A stretch of DNA of 20,237 nt from Bondarzewia mesenterica (Eukaryota; Basidiomycota; Agaricomycetes; Russulales; Bondarzewiaceae). The notes below the pieces were generated by a model. The model did no database searches, had not been told where the DNA came from, and worked only from the letters and a program-made list of their open reading frames with translations. This document shows positions 1-9,926 of the stretch, piece by piece (the first letter of the stretch is position 1; the number at the start of each line of letters is the position of its first letter). Made by a program: the position numbers and the translations under genes. The DNA is taken from the NCBI GenBank assembly GCA_004802705.1, contig SGPL01000584.1, positions 1 through 20,237 of the forward strand. Direction: 5' to 3'.

Positions 1-1329
1 GGTGGCGGAATCTGATCGTGAATGGCGGCAGTGTTGGGTGGATGGTGGGACCCGCGCGGCGTGGCGTAACGTGTCCTCGTCCTTGTCCTCCACCGGAGCT
101 CCAACAATACTGTCCTCCCAAAGGAGATCTATACATAGCTTATTGGCACAACAACAGATGCCGGCGAGGTCAGGGATCTTGCCGTCCTGTGGGTGCCCGG
201 TGGAAAAAGGGAAAAAGGGATCACAACAACAACAACCACAACAACAAAAAACCCACGCGCTTATCCATCGATCGCCCTCGCAAAAAAGCAAGACAAAACA
301 AAACAAGCAGGCGAGGGGGTTTAAGGAGGGGGAAAACCCATACGCACCCACGGACACTCGTAACTTAGATGGAGAGCCTGGGGTCCCGACGCGGTTGTCC
401 CCGAGGCGGCCGCGACAAGTAACCCCCCACCCCCTCTCGTCCAATCCCAATCCTCAAGCTCAAGCTTCAAGTCCCTCGCCCATCCCCGTTTCNCAGCGCC
501 TCCCTCCTCCCCCAACCGCAAAATTCCCGGCGAGAGGCGCCGTGGGGGCGTTCGGACTCGCGAAAACGAAAACGCCACAAATCGCTCGCCTGCGGAGGTG
601 CGTCGCGCCGGGATGCCCTGCGTCGCATTTGTCAGCCGAGCACGTAATGAGCCGACGCCCGGTCCAGGGACCGGCCCGCGGGCTATCAGCGATCGCCCTC
701 ACTACGGCACCAAAAACGAGCGGGCACGCGCCGCCCGCCCGCGCGATCAGAACGATCGAATCGAAAAAGAGAAGAAAAAAAATGGTCGGTGGTGCCGGTG
801 GGTGCTGACATGGACAGGTGCTGACGCGTGGACGTTTGGGACGTTCCCGATCGAGGACGCGGTGACGGTCCAGTCAAGCAATTCGCCATGATGACACTAT
901 ACATTTGCGTGGTGTGGGTTACATAACTACGCAAAGTTGGATGATTTTGCACGCGATGCGAATAAAGTAGGACAAAAAGAAGAGAAGAGTCAGCCACAGG
1001 AATCAACAATCGACGGAGGTATAAGACGACACAGCACGGGGGATATCTAAAAGGATAACGCGTGGGTGGAGACCGAGCCAGACAAAGGGAAAAAAAAGAA
1101 GACGAGCCGACGACGATCAGAAGCGGAAGCAATTATATGAAAAACACCAGCAAGGTGGACGAATCCAAACATAGGACAATGGAACAACGACGCAGGCGAC
1201 GCCCCCCGCGGAACAAAGTCACAAGAGCAACAAAAGGGTCCTATCGCAAAGACACAGAAAGACGAACAAAAGAGAAAATGCGAAAGCAAACAAAAACAAA
1301 TGACAGAGAACAAGGCGTCCGAGGGCCAA
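1..1329. other. Left flank without an assignable gene; right part probably HSF-type gene 3' UTR
   Basis: Open frames here are long only because the sequence is GC-rich or low-complexity, and none shows a recognisable domain. Roughly 760-1329 is A- and purine-rich on the plus strand, so it is T-rich as transcript of the minus-strand gene that stops at 1330; that fits a 3' UTR and downstream flank. Positions 1-135 are open in more than one minus-strand frame after an AG at about 136, so the edge could hold an exon of a gene lying to the left, but I cannot choose a frame. An ambiguous base sits at 493. Confidence 0.5.
222..250 (+). repeat. CAA-type microsatellite
   Basis: An interrupted run of ACA/CAA triplets followed by an A-rich end. 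It lies outside any supported coding exon, so a role as a polyglutamine or polyasparagine tract is not supported. Simple-sequence slippage is the plain explanation. Confidence 0.7.
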
Positions 1330-3478
1330 TCAGACCCCGCGCAGCATCGTTGAGCCCGACCCCTCGACCTCTCCGGTTTTGGCGGCGTATTGCGACAGAT
1401 TTTCGTGCATCGGGACGAAGCCAAAGTCGGGCGAGACTGGGTTTTCAACACTCGGGTCAGTTAAGTCGTACTGGGTGGTGAGCATGTGCATCGACCGGCG
1501 TGTGCGACAGTGAAAAGAGAGAGAGGAAAAGCGATGGCGTTGAGGCGGTGCGAGCACAAGACGATCGAGCACGAAATCACTACTCACAGCGGTGAATGTC
1601 CGTCTCCCCAAAGCCGTCCGTCACTGGCGGGGTGTGCGCCTGCGAGGACGACGTTTGAGACGCGGCTGACAACGAGCTCGCAGATGTCGAGGGTCGCACT
1701 GACCGGCTGTTCCATCCCCCCTCCATGTCCACGCCCCCATCCATCCCACCCATCGGCACCGCGTACGCAAAGTCGCCCGCCTGCGACGACGCAAAGTTGC
1801 TGCTGTAGGGATCGACGGTGGGCAGCTGGATCATGCTGCGGGAGCGATGCATCGAGTGTTCGTCGCCGCCTGCCGGTTGAGGCGAGGTCGAGGGCCGCTG
1901 ATCCATGTGCTCGTAAGGCGTAGGATACGGGTTGACCGCCTGGCTGTGCCGTCGCCCGCGTCGGATGCTGAGGGAGCCCGTCGCCGTCGAATAGTTGGCC
2001 TTTGAGGAGGGAGGCCGAGAGGACGTGGGCGTGAGCGGGCGCGGATGACCGGACCCCGGGCGGGAGTAGTCGTGCGAGTAGCCGTGGCCGTTGCCCTCCT
2101 CGTACGTGATGGAGGAAATCGACGAGTAGCCCGTCGCGGGCCGGCTGTCAGGCGACAACGAGGACGCGCTGTGCTGCATGGAGACGGACGAGAGGGAGGA
2201 GCTGTAGGAGGTGTTGATGGTGGGGCGAGAGGGAGGATACCCGCTGCTGCTGGGGTTGAGGAGAGACGAGAGGCTGCCCGAGTGGCCCGACGAACTGCCG
2301 CTGCTGACGGGTGAGAACTGCCAGTTGGACTGCTCGGGTCCGTACGTGTACTGAGAGGGCATCACGTCGCGGCCCGAGGTGGTGTAAGGCATGTTGCTGA
2401 ACCCACCGGCAGCGTCCTCGCTGGGGGAGATGGGGTGGAGGGGGTGAGGGGAGTGATTGTACATGCCGTGCGAGGACATGCCGTGAGAGGACATGGGAGG
2501 GTCAGAAGGGACGGTGAGGGGCGGGAGAGCGCCGCGGCCGTAGTTGTTCCAGGCATTCGTCTGGCCGAGCGTGTTGTACGGGCCAGGGGCGGAGAAACCG
2601 CGGGCGCGACCGCCTTTGGGAGAGGCGGTGAGGCCCATGTTGGACGGGACGGTGAGGGGGACGCCACCGAGGCCGTTGGCGGAACGAGGAGGGGGGATGG
2701 AGGAGTGGGGGTCCATCTCTGCGCGCTTTCGGGGTTTGGGAAGGCGCGGGGGCACGCGTCGCTTGAAGTTGGCGACGACCTCGGGGGACGAGTGGCGGTT
2801 GAGGGTGGGATGGGCTGTGGGAAGGTTGAACACGTGGGAAATGAAGGGAAAATCATACGCGACTCACACCAGGTGGAGGCGTCTGGGTCGTCGATGGCGG
2901 GGTCGACGTTGCGAAGGTTGACCTTGCGCATGAAGCCATAGATCTGTGACGGAGAAAGAAGTGAGGGGTCGGAAGGGAAGGGAAGAGACGGATTCGCTGA
3001 CGTTTAGTTGCCGAGAGAAGCTTGCGAATCTCGATTGACGGTAGATGCTGGGCAGGACGTGCAGGGCGAGCTGCTCGGGTCGCTCGACGATGATGTGCTC
3101 TCCGGCGGGATCCCACCGAATCATGTGGTGGTTCTCCGGACGCTCGAGGAGACTGCGCAAGGGAAGTAAGGTGTGATCTGAGAGTGGAACAGGAACCACG
3201 CACGCGTAGAGTTTTGTGAGAAAGGTGGCCTGGGGCTTGCTGTCGGATTTTTGGACGGGCTGCGGCTGCGGCTGCTGCTGTGGTTGCTGCTGCTGCTGGT
3301 GGACGTGGTCGGACTTTGGCGGGGAGTGCGGGGCGGAGGGATCCGGAGACGAATGGGCCGAGGGCGGATAGACGTTCGGGGACGACATGGGGTAGGACTG
3401 CTGGTGGTCCTGGGGGCGGTACTGGCGGTACTGGGACGAGGGGGACGAGGAGGAGTAGACGTCTTGGTGGTCGGCCAT
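1330..3478 (-). CDS. HSF-type DNA-binding transcription factor
   Basis: Probable nuclear sequence-specific transcription factor. Minus-strand exons 3204-3478, 3002-3152, 2868-2943, 1588-2814 and 1330-1436 join in frame to 611 aa. Residues 1-80 are Ser/Pro/Gln-rich with an interrupted polyglutamine stretch. A heat-shock-factor winged-helix domain spans about residues 83-168: FLTKLYA, MIRWDPAGEHIIVERPEQL, the recognition-helix segment FASFSRQLN (134-142), then IYGFMRKVNLRNVDP. FKRRVPPRLPKPRKR follows and could be a basic nuclear-localisation stretch. The remaining 400 or so residues are Ser/Pro/Gly-rich and look disordered. I see no heptad-repeat trimerisation coiled coil as in Hsf1 and no receiver domain as in Skn7, so it belongs with other fungal HSF-domain regulators (Sfl1/Mga1-like is possible). 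Start: the ATG opening MADHQD. The last intron (1437-1587) has a GTGAGT donor and a CTGAC branch-like site shortly before CCCAG. Confidence 0.88.
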
Positions 3479-4722
3479 CGGGTGGTCGAACTGGGCGGGG
3501 CGTAGGGACGGAATGATGAGGACGAAGTGGAGGGTAAGTGCGAGAGAAGAGGAAGAGAGGCGGGGAGAGAAGGAGGAGGGGACGCGGTTAAGTAGTCGTT
3601 GGTATGTTTGCAGGCCGGGCGGTGGAGACACGGTGGGCAGTCGGTCCCAGCCCGTCCGTGCCAGCGCGTTGGCCCTCGGCGCCGAGGTCGCTGGCTTTCC
3701 GTCCGCGCATCTGCGCCCGATGCGGACACTTTGTGGGCCAAAGCGCGCACGGCAACTCACGGAGGGATCACGCGGCGTCTCCGTCCAAATCAAGCTTTCG
3801 CCCGCCACTGAACGCCAGAACGCCTGATCGAACCTTGTCGCTGCCCCAAATCTGCGCATCTCCGATCCCCTACCCTTATCGCCTCTCACGGCATCTCCTA
3901 ATCCATCTCCCTCACCTCCCTTTTACTCCCGCTCGCCCCCTTGCCTTTTTCGGCAGCCCTCTTTCCATTGCTTCCGTGAATGCCCCTCCCCTTTCGTCTT
4001 TCCGGGGTGCTTTTCTTCCACGCGACATGGCCGCATCCCGGGGTCCCTCCCTCATCAATTCACCGGGTTTCTCACCTCGGTTGTCAATCCTCGTCCCATC
4101 CGGCACTCGCCATCTTCCAGATTCAGATCCCTCTCCTCCCAGTCCTCTCCCTCTCCCCCTCGATCCGCCACCCTCACGGCATCCTCTCGCTCGCCCTCCC
4201 TCTCCAATTCCTTTTCTCCGATCATCCCCGTGCTCCCCGCTCTCGTCTCACATCTCCACTTTCGCGTTTCCACGCTATCATCACCCCCCTTTTCATTTTC
4301 CCACTCGCGACATGAACAAAATAAACGAAAAACGAGATTGAAAAAAAAATGAAAAGTGATAAAAAATGACCCACGTCCGGCCGTGGAAAATAGGTTGGTG
4401 CAGCGAGTATACGTATAGAGTGTCTAAATAATGATCGTGAGCAACGAGTGAATCCATGAGAGGTCGAAGGGTATGCAGATGTCAAAAGGAAAAAGAGTGG
4501 ACAGATTAGGAGAGCAAACGAGGGCGATGCGTCGACGATAATCAAACAATGCTACAGCGAAAACGACACGACAACGCATGAGAGGGGATCGGGGGGGAAT
4601 GGAATGCCCAAGGAAAACACCCCGCGTCTGCACGACGACAGGAAACAGTCAATCAATGGATGCGACAGCAACAAAGAAAAGAAATAAATAGCCAAGGCGC
4701 AACAACAACACACGCCCCGCGA
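3479..4722. other. Intergenic: HSF-type promoter, pyrimidine-rich tract, probable kinase 3' UTR
   Basis: The 100 bases or so next to the ATG at 3478 are CT-rich in the sense of the HSF-type gene, as is usual around fungal transcription starts. From about 3830 to 4312 the polarity reverses and the plus strand is strongly pyrimidine-rich. From about 4313 to 4722 the plus strand is A/G-rich, so the upstream kinase's transcript would be T-rich there, which fits its 3' UTR. The 245-codon plus-strand open frame ending near 4341 is low-complexity Pro/Ser/Leu sequence produced by this composition, and I do not call it a gene. Confidence 0.55.
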
Positions 4723-7473
4723 TCAGCTCTCGCCATCGTGGTGCAGCGTGATGCTCGAAAACGCCCCAAACAAGTCCGCGTCCTCCATTCCGTCGTCCAC
4801 CCCGGGCGTCCCCCCCGACGAATGCTGCGACGCCCCGGCCCCGGCCACGCCCCGGACATGCGTCTGCTGGCTCTCCAGGTGCAACGACGTCGACTCTTTC
4901 ATCCGGCGAAAATTGACCGCGTCGGTCCCGTTCGACGACGAGGGAACGATCTGTTACGACAGCGCGCACATGCACAGAGAGAAAGAGAGAGCAAATACAC
5001 ATGAGCATGAGAAATCAAGGAAAACGACATTCGGGAAGCCCCGACACCCCGCCGCCGATGCAGACAGTCCAGCCCCTTTCTCGACAAGCGAGCGGCAGCG
5101 GGTTAGCCGAGCGGGAAGAATCCAAACACGCACGGGTGGCTCGGTGTGCCGCAGCAGGCCCCAGTTGATCTTGGCAAACCACTTGTGCTGCTTCGTCTCG
5201 CTGGCTCCGCTCTTGCTCCCCAATCGGGTGTCCTCCTCCTTGTCCAGCAACCGCAACATGATGTCCTTCCCGGCCCTGCACGTATTAAAAAAAGGAACGC
5301 GAGACAATTGTGCTCAGCCGAGCCTGCAAGGCTTCGCTCATAACGAGAGTTCAAAGCGGCCACTCACTGTGAGACCTTGGGTACGTCCCGGAAGTGCAGG
5401 GGCAGCTTGAGGATGTTTTCGAACGTGTCGTTGCGTTCTCGGCCCTTGAAGGGCGTCGTCGCATACTGCCCCAATCACGTCGTCAGCATCCCTCGGCGAC
5501 CTCTTCCTAGGATATACGTACGATCATCTCGTGAATCAAGATCCCGAGGGTCCACCAATCTACCGCAGAGGTGTGACCCGAGTTCCGTATGACCTCGGGG
5601 GCAATGTACTCTGTGCCGAGGGATCGCATCATCGACACAGCCAGTCAAACAATGTTATAATAATAATAAACGCACCTTCCGTCCCCACGAAAGAGTTTGT
5701 CCGGAAATCGGCCGTACAGGATTTGGTATCGATAATGAATGTCTGTGGTAAGCATTTCCACAAGGAATGAGGTCTCATGCGGTCGCGACGCGCGATGCGT
5801 AATGGTTGCAAATACTCACGCCGGTGACTTCTGATTGATGTATCGTCGCGGGCCTGCCTCCAGACACGCCGGATTGTTTGGCCAGGTCGAAGTCGGACAA
5901 CATGATGTGCCCAGAATGATGCAATAGGATGTCTGCTCCAAGATAGGATCGGTCAGAAGAGGATCGTCATCGACAACGCCGAAGGTAAGCACGCACTCTC
6001 CGGCTTGAGATCACGATAGATAAACCCCATGAGATGCAGATATTCCAAAGCCGCGACGACCTCCGCCGCATAAAATCGCGCAGCGTCCTCCGAAAGACAC
6101 TTGCCCGGCCTGCTCTGAAGCGCCCGGAAAAACTCGCCGCCCATGCAATATTCCATGCAAAAGTAGAGATACTCGTCAGACTGGAAAGAATGGTGCAGGG
6201 TAACGATGAAGGGATGATTTGCCGTCGCGAGGATTTCCTGCTCCGTCAACGCGCGCTTGATTTTTTTTTCGCTCGATCATTTCTTTCTTGGACAGCACTG
6301 TGCGTGCGTGATACAATGAGTCACGGACGGTCTCATGCGGAGCGACACTTACCTTTCATTGCAAACAGCTTCCCGGTCTTTTTCTCACGCACGAGGAACA
6401 CCTTGCCTACGTCCCCCCGCCCGAGGAGTTTGATCTTTTGGAAACTCGAAGGACCCACTTCCACCTGCGTTACCAAAGAACATCAGACCCGTTCCACGCA
6501 ATCACTGATGGCACACGCGTTCTAAGAGCTAAGGATGCTCACCGATCGAACCTTAATGGAATTACTCGAGTACGTCCTTCGAAACGCGACCTTGCCCGGA
6601 CCCTGCGCTGGCGAAGACCACGATGACGACGACGAAGCAGCCTCCGCGACCTTGGGAAGCCCTGGCGAGCTAAACGCCCGCCCGTTCCGGCCTCTCGAAG
6701 ACGTTGAAGACGTCGTCTCGCTCGAAGTGGTGCCGACCTCAGAAGCGCTTAGTGATGTAGGCACGCCGCCCTCAGGAACGGGGGGGCACGATTTCTGCCG
6801 GTGCCAGCAGTCCATTTCTCGTCGTCACCATCGACGACGGTCGTGAGCCGATGTTAAAGAGGCCCTTGGCGTTGGGCGCAGAGGCCACTCGACGCAGGAA
6901 TCGGCTCGCGGACGCGCTCATCGTTCGTGGAGACAACGGTCCGCCTATGCGTGGGCTCCCAGAGGCGGGATCTCCATCTTGGAAATGCTGTTGGGACGCA
7001 CTGGCGGGGATTGGCCTCTGCGCATATCCGAGGACCCTCTGCCTTTCTGATTTTGTCCGTTGTCGTGACTGGGAGCCGTGAGACGCGTCGGCGGAGGCCT
7101 GTGAGGAGTATGCCGGCGGGGTGAATGTAGGGTGGTGATGATGTGACCTGTCATTATTAGAGTCGCTAGATTGGGTATTGGAGGAGTTGTACGAAGATCG
7201 CTGATCCATTGAGACTATTGGACCTGGGGTCAATGAGGGATTAGGAGTCGACGGCATGGTGGAGGGGAGGAAACCGGTGTCCAAAGTGAGCGAGTTGCCA
7301 TTGCCATTGACCACCAGCTTTCTTGAAGACCCATTCCCGATGCGAAAGATAGATTTCCACGTCTGGGCTGGGCTGGATGGCATCGACATACCGCCTGCTG
7401 TGTGTAGACTATCTGGGGATGTGAGGCCTGCTATGGCTTCAACGCCGTTTTGTTGCATTGTCGAGACAGGCAT
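4723..7473 (-). CDS. fpk1: AGC Ser/Thr protein kinase, Fpk1/NRC-2 (flippase kinase) family; two homopolymer frameshifts
   Basis: Family members phosphorylate type IV P-type ATPase lipid flippases and act in polarity and growth. Minus-strand exons: 6543-7473, 6353-6464, 5997-6297, 5820-5932, 5676-5742, 5522-5610, 5368-5465, 5134-5275, 4723-4950. If one base is discounted in each of two homopolymers (G7 at 6780-6786, T9 at 6261-6269, plus strand) the frame is continuous for 692 aa. Residues 1-310 are Ser-rich and look disordered. Kinase landmarks: Gly loop GRGDVGKV (325-332), AMK with Lys347, YRDLKPEN (441-448, catalytic Asp443), DFD (461-463) instead of DFG as normal for this family, an insert before the activation segment, and [12 protein letters not shown] from 504. 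The C-terminus [15 protein letters not shown] resembles the family's hydrophobic tail region. Start: ATG of [10 protein letters not shown], with A at -3. A CCAAT box with a TATA-like stretch lies about 100 bp upstream. Confidence 0.9.
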
Positions 7474-7570
7474 TATGGAAGGGGTATCAAAAAAGGAAGA
7501 AGGCCTTGGCAAAAGAGGTCGGCGAGCCTGAGGTGGACAGCGTCGACAACGTTGAGGGGAAAGGCGGGGC

Positions 7571-7580
7571 TATATTGGTA
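7571..7580 (-). promoter_or_regulatory. CCAAT box and TATA-like stretch upstream of the kinase gene
   Basis: Read on the minus strand this is ACCAATATAG, about 100 bases before the chosen kinase ATG and flanked by GC-rich GGGCGGG-like motifs. CCAAT boxes are bound by the Hap2/3/5 complex in fungi. Position and motif are visible; activity is inferred. Confidence 0.4.
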
Positions 7581-8632
7581 TGGCTTTGGAGGGCGGGACT
7601 CAGGCTGGACTTTCGCATATTATCCAGTCCGTCTATCGACCCTCATGTCTTTTGACTAAGCAGTAGCCTCGGCAATTTCCGCCACTTATACACACAACAG
7701 TTCTTGTTCTTACAGTACTGTATGTCCTTTTACATAGCACCCCTTGCCACTGCATATCATGATACACGGAAAAAGCAGGTGCTATCCTTTCAGTACGCCA
7801 CAAGACGAGGAGTAAGCAATACAGTTGTATCTGTATTGCATCGGTGACATATAACGTACACTGTTTCAGCGCTTCAACTTTTTGTCTTCGTATCAGGTGC
7901 CCAACTAGCGGAAATGAAGATATTTCCAGAACGTGCGCGTGCATCTTCAAGTCACCCGCCAAAGGGGAAATAAACCAACATCCTCGTCCGGCAGTGATGT
8001 GACACCGCTGGACCCACTAATTAACTGATAAATGACGATGAACGGGAAATGAAAGGGAGAGGGAGAGATCGTACCTGTGGCAGGACGAGGAGGTACTTCC
8101 CCATGTGAAGAGCCTGCGATGAGAGCGTCAAGTGCATACCGAACTCAGTACTGCTGTACGATCGATATGATCATACGCATCCATCCCTAGGTGGAGAAAT
8201 CAAATTCAAACTGATCAGCAGAGCTTCGAAGCGCTTGCCCAAAGCTACAGATGCCGGCGACGTCATACGTGTAGCTACGCCCAGCTTGTCGTGAGTAACT
8301 CATGAGCAAGAAGCAGAAAGAACCCAGAAGACCACATCACGCAGCTTCCTAGCTTGACGTCTCTGGGACGGTGCCGCACTTCTCGCGAAAGACACAGAGC
8401 GCCGTGATAGGTCGGAGAAGAAGAGCGCGGAACCTGCGTATCTGTCGACGGTGATGCCAGACAAGTCAGCTGCTGGCCTCAATAGCATGGCGAGATCAGG
8501 AATAGGATCTGCGGAAGATAAGGGAGACAAGCNTATGCTGCGAACGGCACATGTAAGACAACGCCACCCTTGCGCCCACTGTGCGCAGCACGACTGGACG
8601 TCAGCGCGGGACGTCGATGGAATGCTCGACAT

Positions 8633-9381
8633 TTAGGTGGGCGACAACGGGGAAAGCAGAACATGTCCGACGACATCTGATGGCGTGGGTTTAGGGTGGG
8701 GAAAGATGGCTAAAGGGGGCAGAACACTGCGAAGCACGACATCATCGGAAAACTCTCGAGTCGACGTGAGAGCGAATGGTGGGATCCTTCCATGTGATGG
8801 CAATGACAACCGTGAAGAACGGTAAGGGTCCTCGAGAGCGCCAGTTTGACGTACGTCGTACTCAGTCGCCGCATCGCGAGCGAGAGTAGTGGATACCCAT
8901 CGAGCAGGGACTGGCGCTGCCATATGGGAAATCAAGTAGCCTTCCATATGCAAAGGTGCAATCAGCGACACCTTAAAGCCTACTGAACAACAGAAAGAAT
9001 GCGTCAGCAGTCAGACAAGTGGTCCACCCATTGATGCAGTCGCCGCGGCGACTGGAGGTGCAGTATGTCTGCCCAATCGCACGCCAATTTTTTTGGGATC
9101 GTTGGTCTGAGATTGGTGGATTCGAAGGTCATCTGCTGTGCAGGATTGGGAAGAAGCGGGGCATCGCGAATCTGGAAAGTGACGAAGGCACACTGTCTTC
9201 GGACATACGTATTAAATAGACTTCATTTAGGACGACTTGAAGGGGCAGGGGTCGTGCAGCTGAGGTAAATGGACAAGCTCACATCTTGACACTCTGAGCA
9301 TTTTAGCAACTCACAAAATAACGGCACGATGCTCATTGCTAAAGTCGGAAGCATGACTGTGTCGTCGGACGAAGCTGGCAT
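8633..9381 (-). CDS. Tentative split gene, unrecognised (possibly decayed)
   Basis: I do not recognise this product. A minus-strand model with exons 9315-9381, 9209-9259, 9028-9171 and 8633-8982 keeps one frame (all three introns phase 1) and gives about 203 aa starting MPASSDDTVMLPTLAMSI. The first intron (55 nt) has a GTGAGT donor, and the third ends with CTGAC, a pyrimidine run and TTCAG. The middle intron would be only 37 nt and the third donor (GTGGAC) is weak, which lowers confidence. A GTACGT inside the last exon (from 8854) could be a further donor. Codon usage and composition do not look strongly coding. It may be a lineage-specific protein, a pseudogene or chance. Confidence 0.22.
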
Positions 9382-9801
9382 CAAGAGGTTGTATGATGAC
9401 ACCAGTTTGCCGACTTACAATCTTGCCGACTTCTAATCGTGCCGACCTCTGCGCTAGCGCGATCGAGAGAGATGGACAGAAAAAAAATGGGGGACGATGG
9501 GAGTCAGCTGGCTATGTTTTTCGACGATCTGCGCAGGGGCGTGGAGAGAGAGATGGGTGGGACTCGGAGAGGAAGGAAGAGAACGCAAGTAGAGAAGGAG
9601 ACCGGCATGCACGGATTATGACGCAGTGGATATCCAAGGCGAAACTGTGAGCCGCTGAGCCAATGTATTACTTGCACTAACCGGCCGTTTGTTCCTAGCA
9701 AGTAGTGCCTCTCCTCCTCCTTCCGTCGATTTTTTAAAAGCTCTACCGCCTGCAATCCACAATCGCTCGGATGCTCCATCTCCTTCCGTTCTCCCTTCAT
9801 C

Positions 9802-9853
9802 CGCTTTATCAAGCTCCTTCCGCCCCCCCTCCCTCGCTTTATCAAGCTCCTTC
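9802..9853 (+). repeat. Two exact 19-bp direct repeats upstream of the MFS gene
   Basis: CGCTTTATCAAGCTCCTTC occurs at 9802-9820 and again at 9835-9853, a 33-bp start-to-start spacing, inside a CT-rich tract ending about 75 bases before the transporter ATG. The copies could be regulatory or just a tandem duplication in a 5' UTR. Confidence 0.85.
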
Positions 9854-9926
9854 TTCCGCTTGACCACTCAGTCCAATATCCCATCGCGCTCTTCCTCCCT
9901 TCCTATCCTGTCAACTTCCATTCACA

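Larger units (their letters stand above)
7474..9926. other. Mostly unassigned region between kinase and transporter
   Basis: About 2.45 kb without a recognisable conserved protein. It contains the kinase promoter, a 104-codon minus-strand frame (ATG at 7944, stop at 7633) that matches no family I know, the tentative split gene described separately at 8633-9381, and a minus-strand open stretch near 8050-8160 containing ALHMGKYLLVLPQ before a GTACGA that could be a donor. Short intron-like signals recur on the minus strand, so a fast-evolving or decaying gene is plausible. An N is present at 8533. Confidence 0.45.

Noticed and set aside
2..808. 268-codon plus-strand open frame at the left edge
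   Set aside because: Low-complexity Pro/Arg/Lys-rich translation across GC-rich and A-rich stretches, no domain, includes an N; looks like chance openness.
3604..4341. 245-codon plus-strand open frame
   Set aside because: Its first part is antisense to the HSF-type 5' flank and the rest is translation of the pyrimidine tract; no conserved motif or splice structure.
6786..6840. A 34-nt intron (GTGACG to CGGCAG on the minus strand) to explain the kinase C7 frame change
   Set aside because: Far shorter than any well-supported intron here (at least 49 nt), and it would delete [12 protein letters not shown] sequence that reads well on both sides of the C run.
7633..7944. Minus-strand 104-codon frame upstream of the kinase
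   Set aside because: No recognisable domain, AT-richer composition than the confirmed genes, no supporting splice context; probably chance.
8300..8680. Resemblance of minus-strand PYLPQILFLIS to RTA1-like membrane proteins
   Set aside because: Only a few residues match, frames are broken around it and an N lies nearby; too weak to call.
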